Shown: positions 9,285-20,700, counted from the stretch's first letter. The stretch: DNA of 50,331 bases from Byssochlamys sp. IMV 00236 (GCA_001931875.2 MSJH02000679.1:1-50331); one strand, 5' to 3'. The notes: generated by a model not told the origin, from the letters alone. Translations and numbers: made by a program.

Positions 9285-11378
9285 CTAGCCACTCTTGACC
9301 GTAAAATTGGCCAAAGATATCTCATTAGGATTACGGGTCACCAGAGAGGGCATACCGAAGTATCGAGCCTCGACTTCTTCAGGGGTAATCTGCAACTCGA
9401 AATAACCGCGGTAATACATTTCAGACCACTGTAATTCTCTGTTTGCGGAGACGAGAGCCTTAGATGCTTTGACAGAGTCTGCGAGGCTAATATTGTGTCT
9501 GTATGGGGAAGGAGAACTAACAGCGGTTCCAGCAAACTCGACGCCAATAGATCCGTCTCCGGTCACAGGGTCGTAGGGATCCCGGTCAAGCCAGACAAGA
9601 TCGCTTACCCAGTTAGCATGAGAGTCACCAGCGAGAATTATGTTATTTCCAATTTTATTGTCGTAGAGAGTCTGTAGGGTCCGGTTCTTGTTTGCCTGAT
9701 ACCCGTCCCACTGATCGTAGTTCAATGGGTTTTCACTCCCGTAAGCGATAGACTGATTCAAACGCGAGAACACTGGTCAATAATTAGCAAGCTGCTATTT
9801 CCAGCACTGGGGGACCATGCAGAACCAGTTGAGACTCGCCTATCTGGCTTCCAATTATTCGCCAATGAGCGCCCCGTTGGGCTGATTCCTTGAGCGATCG
9901 ATAGAACCAATTCTCCTGACGACTTCCCATCAACGAACGGCTTGCCTCATTCGATATATCATGAATATAGTCTCTGTTCCAATAAAGGTCGGTGATGGAG
10001 CGATCATATTGTCGGGTGTCAAGCATAATCAGATCCACGAGATTCCCCAGCTTGAAGTTTCTCCAAATGCGAAGACTATCATCCATTTCCACTTGACTAG
10101 ACAACCGTCAGAATGCACTCGTTCATGAATATGCAGCAACTTACCGAATGGGCATCCACTCGAAGTATGCACGAACCGCATTCATTTTCCGCTGGTCGAC
10201 TGAAATACCGCCATCTTCGATAAATGATGCTTCCGTGTTGTTCAGGTGGGAGGAGCCATCCCGATAAGTATTATCCCCGACTTCTATTAATCGTTAAAAC
10301 CGAGCTTTTTCTCTATAGGTTCAGAACATACCATGATCATCCCAGACAGGAATCCATGCAAAGCTTTTGTGGCTATCAAGTAGATCGAGATCGGTCTTGT
10401 AAGTTGCAATACGCTTGCGATAATCGTAAAGCGTGTGGATCTCTCTATCTGGCAAAGGGATGCGTCCAATGCTGTTTCCCCATCCACTGGAGGATTGTCA
10501 GCACGTCTCTGAACGGTCGATTTTTGTGATTAAGATTACTTACTAGTCACCATTCTTGGACTCGTAGATATAGTCGCTATTAATTTGATATCAGTTATTG
10601 TTAACGATGACAGCATTCTTAACGCCGCTTGTGCCAGAGCTTACCCAAGATGCAAGACATAGTCCACCGAGTCCTTCCGCACAGTGTTCCCATAAGCATT
10701 GAAGAAACCGAAAGCTACTCGAGTAGTTAACACTGGCGACTCTTCAGTAAAAATGGAAGACGTACGGAAGTTGCTACATGAGTAGACGGCGAGGCTCAAA
10801 CTATCGATTGCGTCTCGCGGACCAGGAGTCGTCTTCGTACGCCCAATAGGACTCTTTTTATTCGAGTTGCACACCTGAAACTGGTAGTAATAAGTGGTAA
10901 ATGGCCGTAGATGGCTTGCCTCCACCTTGACCGTGTAGTCGACGTCGGAGCTTGTGAAGACAACACCCGAATCTACTACATGCTTGAACTTATGATCTTT
11001 TGCGACCCTGTAATCGAGGCAAACTGGCGCTTTCGAGACTGGGGACACGACATGTTCCTCAGTATAGATTGGAACTGGATTATAGAGGGGTACTAATCCA
11101 ACAGTACTTTTGCTGTCGTTGATATTATCGAATGCAGGAGCACAGCGGGTCCATAGGATAACCGAGTTTGGGTATGGATCACCAGAAGCGACACCATGAG
11201 TAAAGTTCAGATGAGAGGAGTCAAATGCCAGTCGAGGATCACTCCTGCGCACGACTTTCGGGATCGAGATACCTAAACCAGGATGGTTATGCGAAGGGCT
11301 GCGATAGTTGAGGTTTCCAGCATAGGACGCAGTCGCGCTTGAGGCGGACAGCACCAGCAGAGAAAGAGACAACAACAT
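9285..11378 (-). CDS. Secreted PhoD-type alkaline phosphatase/phosphodiesterase, truncated by TAG
   Basis: Six exons are deduced: 11378-10645, 10576-10544, 10486-10332, 10283-10145, 10096-9840 and 9772-9285, giving 601 aa. ATG 11378 opens a signal peptide (MLLSLSLLVLSASSATAS). An upstream TTG is not used. A PhoD N-terminal domain (FTHGVASGDP, NSVILWTRC) precedes the metallophosphoesterase core. Metal-site motifs are HLGDYIYE, rebuilt across intron 1, then WIPVWDDHE(VGDN) across intron 3, then LAGDSHANW in the last exon. These enzymes hydrolyse phosphate mono- or diesters outside the cell. Intron 5 (9839-9773) starts with GC instead of GT. The frame stops at TAG 9287-9285, yet the family-like tail continues beyond it. 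A TATAAAA box is at 11468-11462 on the minus strand. Whether the truncated enzyme is active is unknown; the metal-binding motifs are all before the stop. Confidence 0.85.
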
Positions 11379-13176
11379 GGCTCGGTACGCAAGCAAGATC
11401 CCTTCTCGTTCTGCGATGGGGGTTGAGTCATTTTCTCAGTATCTTGATCATTTCCCACTGCTTTTATACATCTCTTCTAAAGCCAAGCACAGGTGCCAAG
11501 GAAGAGCGTACGAAGCGCAGGTTTCGCAACGAGCGCATGTTGCAAGGAGAACTCCAAGAATTATCTCCAAAAAAATGGCAGTTGAACAGCTGGGACACAG
11601 CTTCCCGCATGGTCAGACGATTCACTGTCGGCGTTGGAAGGAAAGAGGGATCCGGAGCTTGGCTGATCTCACTGAACCCCGACGCAGGAGAATACGGCCT
11701 CTTCTAATTGATTAATGACAATGATAATCATTGTTCCATTAGGGCCCTCTGTAGTGGAAGCAAGCTGTGCGCCTGTGCCTCTGCAGAAAGTTGTAAGATG
11801 CTGGTGGGAGCGTTTGTGTTGGTAAGTCTAGCGATGAGCAGTAATTCCGCCAGCACCGATCTCATGGTCACTGGCACAACTAAGAAGAATGGGACTAACA
11901 GAAAATCATGCATATTATTTGTGGTGCATAAACTCAGATATTGAAAAGAAGCGGATAAAGAGTAGCTACCAACTTGAATACGCCAGAGGACCAGTGGGAG
12001 CTTGTCAAATGCCCTCTCTATTCCGATGTAGCGTCGTTTCCACCACTCATGGCAATGCATTCTCGGAGACTCATCTTTGTGTTGACAGCAGTTTTCCTCG
12101 AAAGCGCGAACTCCTAAGCGCCTACACTGACCCTTGCAGCGGCAACATATGTACGTGTTATGCGACCACATGCATTATCACAGACAATCTATTTGATCGG
12201 ATCATCGGCGTTGCTGATCTGCATATTCGCAAGGTGTGCTTACCAGTAAAAAACAGCATATACGCGCCGGTCCCAAACAAGGACGGGGTACGTGCACGCT
12301 GATGATGATCGACTCGAAATAAAGAAACAGATCCAATGCAACCATGGATCTAGGGAAAGGCGCTGAGTTGGAGCAAATATGAGCCACAATGGGAGCGACA
12401 AAGTCAGGATAATACTTGGCGATTCAGTACGATGTGCCCCAAAAATAGCCACTGGTGTGCAGAAAACATGGATAAAGCCTGTCCGCGAAGTACCATCCGT
12501 TATTTAAATGGTGAGGGGAGCCCGACCTTGCCCTCGGTAGTCACTTTATCGATATTAATCATAAATGCTGACCAGAAGCGAGGCGCGTTTTCATTTGAAT
12601 GTGCAATGAATTGACTCCAGTCAAGAGCTCATAAGTTGCAAGGTCTTCACATATACATAGAGCGTCTGGCAGATAAAGCCCGACGCTCTCTGGATCTTCC
12701 TCATATCTATTATTCATTTACCACAACGTGATTAATCAGGTATAGTTCATAATCTATTCTCTGGGCTGTTCTGTGCTGTGTTGATTTTCGTGTGCACGCC
12801 TGAAAGCTAATACATAGCTATGTCTATACAGCGTACGCGACAGCCAACAGTTTCCGCAGACGGGCGCCCAATCCCTTGGAAGAATTGCCCACACCAAGCG
12901 CTATATCGAGTTATAGGAGGCTTCCTCGAATAGAGCTCGTATATCACAGGTGAGTCGTGTCTGGTTTCAGTTCAGTATACAAGCATCACAGAGGATGCCG
13001 ACGCAAGGAATATATCGTGATATCAGAGTAACCAAGGTGCAAGAAAGTTGAGCTACGCTTACCGATCGACTGTTAGAATTGTATCTGCACCTGTCGAATA
13101 TTCTAATCGCGAATCGCGGTTTCTGACCAGAAAATGTATTTGAGTCACGGTCACATGCAATTTGATAGTATCGCGA
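11379..13176. other. Gene-poor region with unassigned open frames
   Basis: I recognise no family. The minus strand between 12452 and 11728 has open stretches rich in hydrophobic residues. One part ends ...AVFYW exactly at a GTAAGC donor (about 12243-12238), and a second open part starts after a CTTAG at about 12117. They could be exons of an unrecognised or decayed membrane protein. Their frames do not join cleanly and no start is clear, so I do not call a gene. The 11379-11500 end is the phosphatase promoter. Confidence 0.4.
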
Positions 13177-14486
13177 TGGCGAAGGGTGAGTAGCGACAAC
13201 CTACCAGCTTCCATTCTGCGCAACAGACAGATTGGTTCCCTATATACTTAACGAGTGATGTGCTGATCTCCGATTGCACAGTGCGTTCGCGCTATCTGAA
13301 CCTTACGAGCCTTTTGCAAAGACAGAAGGGTGCTCCTAACTCCAGATTAGCTGCAGAATCCTAAAAGACGACTCCTCATAGCCACCATCGTCGGTTTTGT
13401 TTTATACTGCGTTCTTACCTTCGCAAGTATTCATAAGGCTTCGACAGCTGTCGTCCAATATACGCCGGAACCTGGTGTCCGTCGGATCACAAAGGTCTCC
13501 ATGTTATATGGAAAGCCTAACACTTTTTACCAACGGGCTCTACAGACCCATCGAGGGCATGCACGTCGATGGGGCTACAGGATGGAGGTACTGACCCACG
13601 ATATCGCTGTAGGTTACTGGAACAAGCCAAGTTACCTACTGTCGCTGGTCATTCAGGAACTGGCTAAGCCTGCATCAGAACGCACAGAATGGTTGATGTA
13701 GGTTCTCTCCTGCATAGGTTGAAGTCGAAGAAATCGTGTCTGGCTGTCGCTAATTGGATGCGTTGCAGGTGGGTGGACGCAGACTCCATCATATTGAATC
13801 CCGCAATTCCCGCAGAAACTTTCCTCCCACCGTTCGATCTGGACAATGTCCATGTCGTAGCGTCCAAGGATCAGAATGGCCTGAACACAGGCATATTCTT
13901 CCTCCATGTGCACCCGTGGAGCGTTGATATGCTGGTGGAGGCGATCGCTCTTCCACTCTATCAGCCCGACATCGATCTCGGCACAAACCCGGACCAGCTA
14001 GCCATGGCGCTCGTATTTAACCAAATTGACGGAGGTCCATCTGGTCACGGATACAAGGACGGCGTCGTCTATCTGCCTAGGCCTTGGATCAACGCATACG
14101 AATGGAGCCATGCCTATGAAGGGAAGAAGGGCGATATGTTGGTGCACTTTCCGGGCATGCAAGAAGAGCGATGGACGCACATGTCGAACTGGCTGGATAT
14201 TGTGGAGATGACGCCACAGAAGTGGGAAGTGCCATTCGAAGAGACTGAGTATCCAAACAGGACGAACCAGTTCTGGGCGCAGTACCGCACATCCAGAGAC
14301 GTCGCTTTGCGAGTTGAAAAAGCTCTCGATGAGCAACCGTCTAACGCGGCAGAGTCGACTAGGACTGCCATTTCGTCTCTCTGGAAAGCGCTTCAAGAGG
14401 AAGCAGATAACTCTCATGTAGTCCGGCAGCGACTAGAGTCCCTCGAGGAGGCAGCCAAACTAGATCAAGTGCTGTCGAACAGTTGA
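13177..14486 (+). CDS. GT34-type (GMA12/MNN10) glycosyltransferase, 5' frame uncertain
   Basis: The supported body is 13351-13697 joined to 13769-14486 by a 71-nt GTAGGT...GCAG intron that splits the Met of WLMWVDADSI. A KRRLLIA...YCVLTF segment (13363-13425) is a type II membrane anchor. The lumenal domain has the WVDADS nucleotide-sugar DxD motif, then NGLNTGIFFLHVHPW, then GTNPDQLA, then HFPGMQEERW. This order is typical of GT34 alpha-galactosyl/mannosyltransferases of the Golgi. The 5' end is problematic. ATG 13177 with a GTGAGT...CACAG intron (13187-13281) gives a plausible cytosolic leader reaching LAAES, but that frame meets TAA one base out of phase with the KRRLL frame. Either an exon is mis-modelled or a one-base indel near 13359-13362 has broken the gene. 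Confidence 0.7.
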
Positions 14487-15373
14487 ACGGCTTCTCCCAT
14501 CTCGCCTACTTAATTGCCGAACTCTGCAGGAAAACCGAGGTACGGTACGATGCTGTACTAGGGAGATAAGAATAAGAATAAGAATAATAGTTAATACCAT
14601 CCATTAACACAGAAGAGTGTTTCCGTGCCAAGATACCCGCCCGTGCTGCGATCCTTCGCTTAAGTCTCGATTCGCTTCGCACGAAGACGTGGTGTAGTAT
14701 GTACTTAAGTACTGCGTGGGGCGAAACTTTGGTTGCTTCAGAGTTCAGGTACCCGGCTTCTAGACATTATTTGGAGAAGCAATTAATAACAATTATGCAC
14801 ATCTATGGCCGATAGCAGAGTTATCTGGGGAGGATGCGCATCTTCAGATGGTCAAACTGTCATCGTTGGAATGGAGAGCCGAATCGCAACAATCCTTTGT
14901 TCAATTGATCCGTCCAACAACGGCGTTGGCCGGGATTCTGAAAGCAATTCGATCATCCAGCAAATCATTCTGGCTCGGGGTAATCAATCTACAACGGCTC
15001 ATTAACTTGGTGATACTCTAGAGAAACATACCACTTATCTCTGACAATCTCATCCTCGTACCGCATTTGCTATAACCGGGATTTCTGACCCACATGGTTT
15101 CTCGAATCTTCGGTTGGTTTGTCATTATGGGTGTACAAGTGTCCTGCTAGTGATCCGTGTGGGAGAGAAGAGGGGAAGAAGCAGCATCAGGAGAAAGGAG
15201 TCGCTTTCCAAGCTTAAATATAAAATAGAGCTCGGCGACTGCGGCATTTGCTAATCGACATCATAATCTGCTGATACTGCATCCATCTAAGTTCTTGACC
15301 AACAATCGCTGCTTATCATCTCACTGCGACAAGCATTCTCCGTGCGGCATTTAGCACGTCAACATCTGTCACA
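14487..15373. other. Intergenic region, GT34 3' flank and GST promoter
   Basis: This contains an AAGAAT trinucleotide-like repeat (about 14568-14590), an ACTTAAGT motif near 14703, and a TATAAAA box at 15219-15225, about 150 bp before the GST ATG. I see no gene. Confidence 0.5.
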
Positions 15374-16102
15374 ATGGCACCATTCGGAACTATTTAGACC
15401 TATCCTAACAACCCTCGGGTTATGAAGGTATAATAATACTATAGCCTCATCGCCTCCCTCCCCAAAAAATGTATACAAACTAACTTCTCGATCTAGGTCC
15501 AAGCGGCTGCCCGTCTCAATGGACTCGAGATTACTGAGGCGCCCAACTTCGAGATGGGCAAGACGAACCGCGAACCCGAATTTCTGGCCAAGTTCCCATT
15601 GGGCAAGGTCCCCGCGCTGGCCTGCTCTGATGGATTCAACGTCTGGGAGTCCGATGCTATTGCTCGGTACGTCGCAGAGAGCGGACCCTGTGCCGCTCAG
15701 CTGGTGGGCTCTAACCCGGCTGAACGAGCACTCATCCAACAATGGATTTCCTTTTCCAACGGCGAGGCTCTGGATCCGATTACACAGCTAGTCCTGCCGC
15801 GGATTGGACTACGTCCATTTGACGCTTCTATCGAGGAGCACAACCTTGAGAGACTGACGCGCTCGCTGGACTGCGTCGAGAAGCATCTTCAGAACCGGAC
15901 GTGGTTGGCTACAGAGCAGCTCAGTCTGGCAGACCTCACACTCGCAGCGGCGTTCTATTGGGGATTCTCCATGGTGATCGACGCAGAGATGCGTGCTAAG
16001 TACCCCAAGACCGTTGAGTGGTATAAGAAGGTGCTGGGCAGCGAAGGTGTCAAGGAAGCATTCCCTGAGCAAACCATGATCGAAAAGCGCAAGCAGCCGT
16101 AG
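15374..16102 (+). CDS. eEF1B-gamma-like glutathione S-transferase with in-frame TAG at codon 8
   Basis: Two exons, 15374-15427 and 15497-16102, are joined by a 69-nt GTATAA...TCTAG intron (phase 0). The ATG at 15374 gives MAPFGTI, then TAG (15395-15397), then TYPNNPRVMK, then VQAAARLNGLEI across the splice. This matches the N-terminal thioredoxin-fold strand of the family, where Tyr normally stands at the TAG. The rest of the frame is intact: PLGKVPAL (cis-Pro loop), WESDAIARYVA, and a C-terminal helical domain with SLADLTLAAAFYW. Family members conjugate glutathione or act as eEF1B-gamma; the elongation-factor C-terminal domain is absent. Full length would be 219 codons including the TAG. 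Initiation at Met 15422 would give 203 aa lacking the first strand, probably impairing glutathione binding. Confidence 0.8.
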
Positions 16103-16477
16103 ATTCCCTCATCATGATCCCCGGGGTGGAACGCGGAGAAACCGAAATGAGATCATTGGCATTATCAAGTTTAGTTTAGCCAGGAAGATATGAAATAATC
16201 AAATATAGAATTTCATTTATTTCAAGAACTTTGCTATACTGGAGTATTGTGCCGGATCCTGAGTGGCTCACTCGCGTGAAGTACGTACAAGTACAGGATC
16301 AAGTTTGCGAACTCATCGAGGAGCATAATCCTCGTGCGACGATCAAATATAGTCAGATACCAGTGGATTTCGAATATAAAATTTGGGATATAAGATAGGA
16401 ACAATCGTAAACTGATTTTTGGGGTAGGTATATGTACAGTCAGGAACATGAGGATCCTATCGAAGCGGGAAATCATT
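16103..16477. other. Convergent 3' region between GST and alcohol oxidase
   Basis: AT-rich 3' flanks of two convergent genes. I see no gene. Confidence 0.5.
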
Positions 16478-18848
16478 CTATAGTCGCGCTCCCTGTTCAC
16501 GACTTATTCCTCGAGCAACATTTCTGCTGGCCCAGTCGGCAATTGCCATGTTGGTGACCATTGGGTTAACACCGCTTGCGCTAGGGAAGACTGAAGCGTC
16601 AATCACATAGAGACCCCTTGTACCCCAGACTTGACAGTCAGGGTCCACGACGCTCTTCTTAGGCGAGCTGCCCATACGACATGTACCCATCTGATGGGCA
16701 CTCGCGAATACAGACCTCTCAGGATTGAGAGGGGTCTGGCGCCGGAACTCCGAGATCCACTCCTGGAAGGCAGGGTTGTTGATGCCCTCGTCGGGGACGT
16801 CAGGACCCTTAGGCTCGTCTGAGCGGATGAAAGGCGGCATGCCGCGGTAAGACAGATGATACTCCTTTGCCCCGGCGGCATACGCTATTTGGGCGGCGGC
16901 GATAACTCCTTCCTGTATATGCTTCAAGTCGAAGGGAGAAACGGTGTAGTCAATCCGAGGGCGTCCATCAACAGGGTCAGGGAAGACGCGACCCGTATCG
17001 CGCTCTCGAGCAATAACAATGAAGCTCGTCATCTGACGCATTTTGGATGCCCACATCTTGTAATCGAAACCATTGCTCCAGGGGAACAACGGCAAGAACG
17101 TTGCGGGAAGCATGCAAGTCGCCTCGACCCTAGCTCCGTGTCCATGGCCGTCCAAGTTTTCAAATTGGTTTACAAGGGTGGTCAAGATACCCCCTTCCCA
17201 CGGACGGATATCCTCCTCAAAGACGGCCCCTGCCATGATAACTAGCTCCCTGTCAGTATAGTCTTTTAAATCATATGCAAGACACTGGCATTACCTGGAT
17301 GTAGGTAAAGATGTCGACCAATGTGGGAATTCTTGATCCCGCTTCGTTGGAGCAGAAGGGGGCTATTCAGAGTTCCACAGGAGACTATTACACGCTTGGC
17401 TTTGATGATAACCTTGCACTTAACAGCATCCTTTTGGTTGACCCCCAGATAGCTGTCCCTCGATGTCCACGTTCCTTCGACCCCGGATGCGATTTTCTCG
17501 CCGTCTACATCAGTAAACAAAACTCTGTCGGCGCGAAATCCCTCCATGAATGTGGCACCTGCGTTTGCCGCGTCTACTAGAAACGATACCGCGGGCCCTT
17601 GCTTGACGTTGCTTGCACATCCGAGCATACAGTGACCGCAGTAGTGTTCCTGGTTGCCTGTGTTCTGTGGTACCGCTTTCGCACTGTATCCTAGCTTCCT
17701 CGCGCCGTCGAGAATGGTAGTGTTGGATCGGTTATGTGGCGTGCGCTCCGAACAGACTCCCATTCGGTCACAGACACGGTCCAGCGATTTCTGGAATTCC
17801 ATGGACGTGAAAAACGGAAGTCCGTTACTTGCCCATTCTTGACGAACAAACCCTTGTGTCTGGAGGCTAGCCGACCAGTTGATAGTGCCACCACCACCCC
17901 AAGTTGAACCAGCAATGACTGCGATCGAGCCATCATCACTTACGGTTGCTCCTGAATTCTCTAGCATGTGCGTGAAGCCTTCTGCCTGTCCCATCGGGAA
18001 ATATTTCGTGGAATAATGGTAAGACTTATCCACGACGATCACGCGGTGCCCTGCCTCTGCAAGGTTCTTAGCCGCAACACCACCACCACAGCCGCTACCG
18101 ATAATGACGACGTCTGTTTCGACAGTTTGGGGAGTATCACCAGGAGGGAACTGGAGGAATTCATATGGGAAGCTTTCGGCTGGCTTTCCGTTCACTGGGA
18201 CCCGCGGGAACCCAAGCACGGGGGAAAGAGTCGGGCTTGACGCTACCCAGGTTTTCTTGAAGATAGAGGTCAGCATCCTGTACAGGAAGCGCAGTGGAGA
18301 TAGCATGGATGTCTCCCAGTTGCGAAAGGTTTGTTCTCGAGCCTCGTTTGTAAGCAAATGGAAGGGAGTCGGCGAGCCGGTGAGGACCAAGGATCCAGCA
18401 CGAGTACTATGGTCAGGGGTCAGCGATATGCTCTGTAATCTCGACCTGTGGGAGCTCGGGGAGATAAAACATACTTCAGAGCACTTAATATCGTAAGGAG
18501 CGCCTTCTTTCCTTGACTGTGGATATTCCGAGCAAACAGTACGTGAAGGGCATCTCTAAAATTGGGATTCGATGAAGCATCTTCCTCCAAGTACTGCTTC
18601 GCAAGTTCGGCAGCGTTCGGTCCTCCAATTCTGGATTTAAGCGTGGCAATCGCCGACTCGAGCTTCTCTTTCGGAACGCCTTTCTGCCTGCGATGGGTGA
18701 CGGTGGCACGATCCCGGATCGAGGGGATGGCCGTGTCGGCCAGTGCAAGGAGAGTCTTCCATTGACCATCGGTAAAGACCTTTTCTGTCGGAAGGGCCGG
18801 TAAAGCCACGTCTAAAGGCACATGGATGGAAGCCGTCTCAGCGGCCAT
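16478..18848 (-). CDS. Long-chain fatty alcohol oxidase (GMC oxidoreductase)
   Basis: Three exons, 18848-18475, 18406-17295 and 17229-16478 (introns of 68 and 65 nt), encode 745 aa, the usual length of fungal long-chain alcohol oxidases. The first ATG in frame is 18848 (MAAETASIHV). An N-terminal helical domain of about 170 residues precedes the FAD fold. The dinucleotide motif is DVVIIGSGCGGGVAAKNLAE. Then come GSTWGGGGTINW and the C-terminal GMC segment SAHQMGTCRMGS, followed by GLYVIDASVFPSASGVNPM. The family oxidises long-chain alcohols to aldehydes with O2, giving H2O2, in omega-oxidation and alkane use. The C-terminus is ARL, which fits a weak peroxisomal PTS1. Two CCTCGG motifs upstream suggest FarA/FarB fatty-acid control, an inference only. 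Confidence 0.92.
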
Positions 18849-19157
18849 TTTGGCTGTCTCTGCAATTCCAGCACCCGCTGGAGTCGGGAAAAGTAGACAG
18901 GAGTGGCGTTCCAATAAGGCGGTAGGTTAAAGATAAGGGCTGCACGAAATTATACAAGGCAATGCCTTGCTACGCGAGAAATAGCTGAGACAAGGGCATA
19001 TAGGTATGCGGGCTTTAACAGCTCTCCACGAGCGATGAATCAGTCGTACACGCCCCGGGACGGCAGCGGCCCTTTTGCGGGGAAGGGCCAGTGGCGCCAA
19101 TGTAGAGACACAAGATGGGTTGGTAGAAGCTCTTGAATAGCTTTGCAGTTGAGGCTA

Positions 19158-19380
19158 CCGAGGAGCTAGACGTTCTCACATGCCAACTTCGCCGCATCAA
19201 ACTCAGCACGGGGAAGACCCTGGCTCCAGCAACGCTGAACGTGTCAAACGAGCTCGGGGTCGAATGAACGTGGTTTGAGCGTCCAACTGGATCTTTTCTC
19301 CACGATTCCGTCGGTGCTGTGCTTTTTTTCCTCGAGGCAGATGAAAATCAAGAATCCGGGGAAAGGTCCGTGAACCGAGG
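19158..19380 (-). promoter_or_regulatory. Two CCTCGG motifs upstream of the alcohol oxidase
   Basis: CCGAGG on the plus strand (CCTCGG on the gene strand) occurs at 19158-19163 and 19375-19380, about 310 and 530 bp upstream of the ATG. CCTCGG is the core site reported for the fatty-acid regulators FarA/FarB of Aspergillus nidulans. A hexamer can occur by chance, so the call rests on the match between motif and gene function. Confidence 0.4.
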
Positions 19381-19716
19381 CGGGGGATTACTTAGCCAAA
19401 AGTACGTACGAAGTTAAGTACTTAGGATGAGGACGAGACTAACTTAAGTACTTAAGTAGCCAACCAGAGATGTTCCCGCGACCCGAACACGCCTAGTCAG
19501 CAGGAGAAGATAACCTACCTACACTGCTACGCTGGTTTATACAGTAGCAGCACCATCAACTCTTATTACTACAAAGTAGGCAGTATGCTTGGATTGCTTG
19601 GCTCTGCTGCTCATGAGAGTACAATTCGTCCTCTTGTAAAAGGCTTTCACTTAACTGTAACCGTCTATATCCGCCATGTAGGTAGGTATGTATCTGCGCT
19701 TTTGCACTATCCACGA

Positions 19717-20136
19717 TTAACTCTCAAGCTCGTTGTGAAACGAGAATGTCCAGTGCCTTGTCCTTAAAATGATGTCGTCTTGAATCTCACAGAGCCGCAA
19801 GAGGACTTCGGGGTCCATCGTGTCGTTAAGAGCCTTGCCCATTTCCTTGGCGTAGTTGGGCAGGTTCATTGATTTAAACATACTGGTAGAAGAGTCGTAA
19901 AGAGCTTTAAGGGTACCTATTAAAGATGTGGGATAGATCTTATCGGGGGCACCGGCGCCCTGACGAGTGATCTTGCACCACCACGTATCAACGCCACCAC
20001 TATCAAAAGGGCAAGTCGTATAGATAATGATACAGTTATACCTAGGGTGACCATCAACATAATGAACCTGGGTCCAGAACCGAGGCTCGACATTATCCGT
20101 TGAACATTTAATTTGAATAAAACCAAACCTCTCCAC
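19717..20136 (-). CDS. Hypothetical ORF
   Basis: This open frame of about 139 codons has no ATG at its 5' end (GTG first), so it could be a terminal exon or a fragment. The product is not recognised. It has a Trp/Tyr/Cys-containing first half (RFWTQVHYVDG, TWWCKITRQG) and a helical, charged second half ending in FHNELES. The composition looks protein-like rather than random. It lies about 370 bp downstream, in its own orientation, of a dispersed repeat. Confidence 0.3.
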   Translation of the reverse strand: MERFGFIQIKCSTDNVEPRFWTQVHYVDGHPRYNCIIIYTTCPFDSGGVDTWWCKITRQGAGAPDKIYPTSLIGTLKALYDSSTSMFKSMNLPNYAKEMGKALNDTMDPEVLLRLCEIQDDIILRTRHWTFSFHNELES

Positions 20137-20502
20137 TACGTAGACTCTGATTCAAATGAAAATCGTGGTTCAGATCAATTAGCATTTCCAACTCTGGAGT
20201 CGGTAGAGCATAAATCGAGTTTCATCCGGTTTGACCTTGATTCAGCTGGAGCCCGAGCTCGGGGACCCATACGTATGCGGGGAGGGCTGATGCTGATAAT
20301 GCTGATCCCTGTTGAATGTGAGGTAGCTTATTTAATCGGGAACATTCCGCGTAAAATCCGAACAAGTTAAGCAAATCAATGCAAACTGTTAATTTAGAAA
20401 ACATACTTTAGACGTTTGAGTAGTATTAATGCTCTAGCGTGCTAGGGAGACCGGGAGAGGACACCTAGAATATATTATTCAAAATACTCCGTACGGAATA
20501 GA

Positions 20503-20700
20503 GGAACCAAGCAAGTCAAGGAAGCAGTTCATTAAGCATGAGATGAAACCTCCGGGAGAAGCAGTCTAGAGAAGATAGGTCATTTCTACAAGCAAACGTA
20601 TATGAGCTAGAGATGGCATATCCTAGGTTCCAGCTCATTTTCCTGTTCCGGTACTGCGTGCTGTCCTCCTGTTCCCGGTATCCTCGAGCTCAGCGGCTCT
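20503..20700 (+). repeat. Dispersed repeat, copy 1
   Basis: This is similar to 37003-37203 in the same orientation. The strongest block is CCAGCTCATT at 20630 through TATCCTCGAGCTCAGC near 20694, matching 37130-37195 at roughly 80 percent by eye. An upstream block around GTCAAGGAAGCAG (20515-20575) also aligns. No coding capacity or terminal repeats were recognised. Confidence 0.6.

Noticed and set aside
11728..12452. A minus-strand membrane-protein gene
   Set aside because: Hydrophobic open stretches and possible splice sites exist, but frames do not join, no start is clear and no family is recognised.
14805..15005. 66-codon plus-strand ORF
   Set aside because: Short, no motif, and it lies in the GST promoter region.
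9285..15397. TAG reassignment to a sense codon, since two genes show in-frame TAG
   Set aside because: Other genes in the window end properly at TAG (rRNA methyltransferase, exchanger, pirin, GMC, QutR-like), and the only tRNA seen reads CUA, not UAG.
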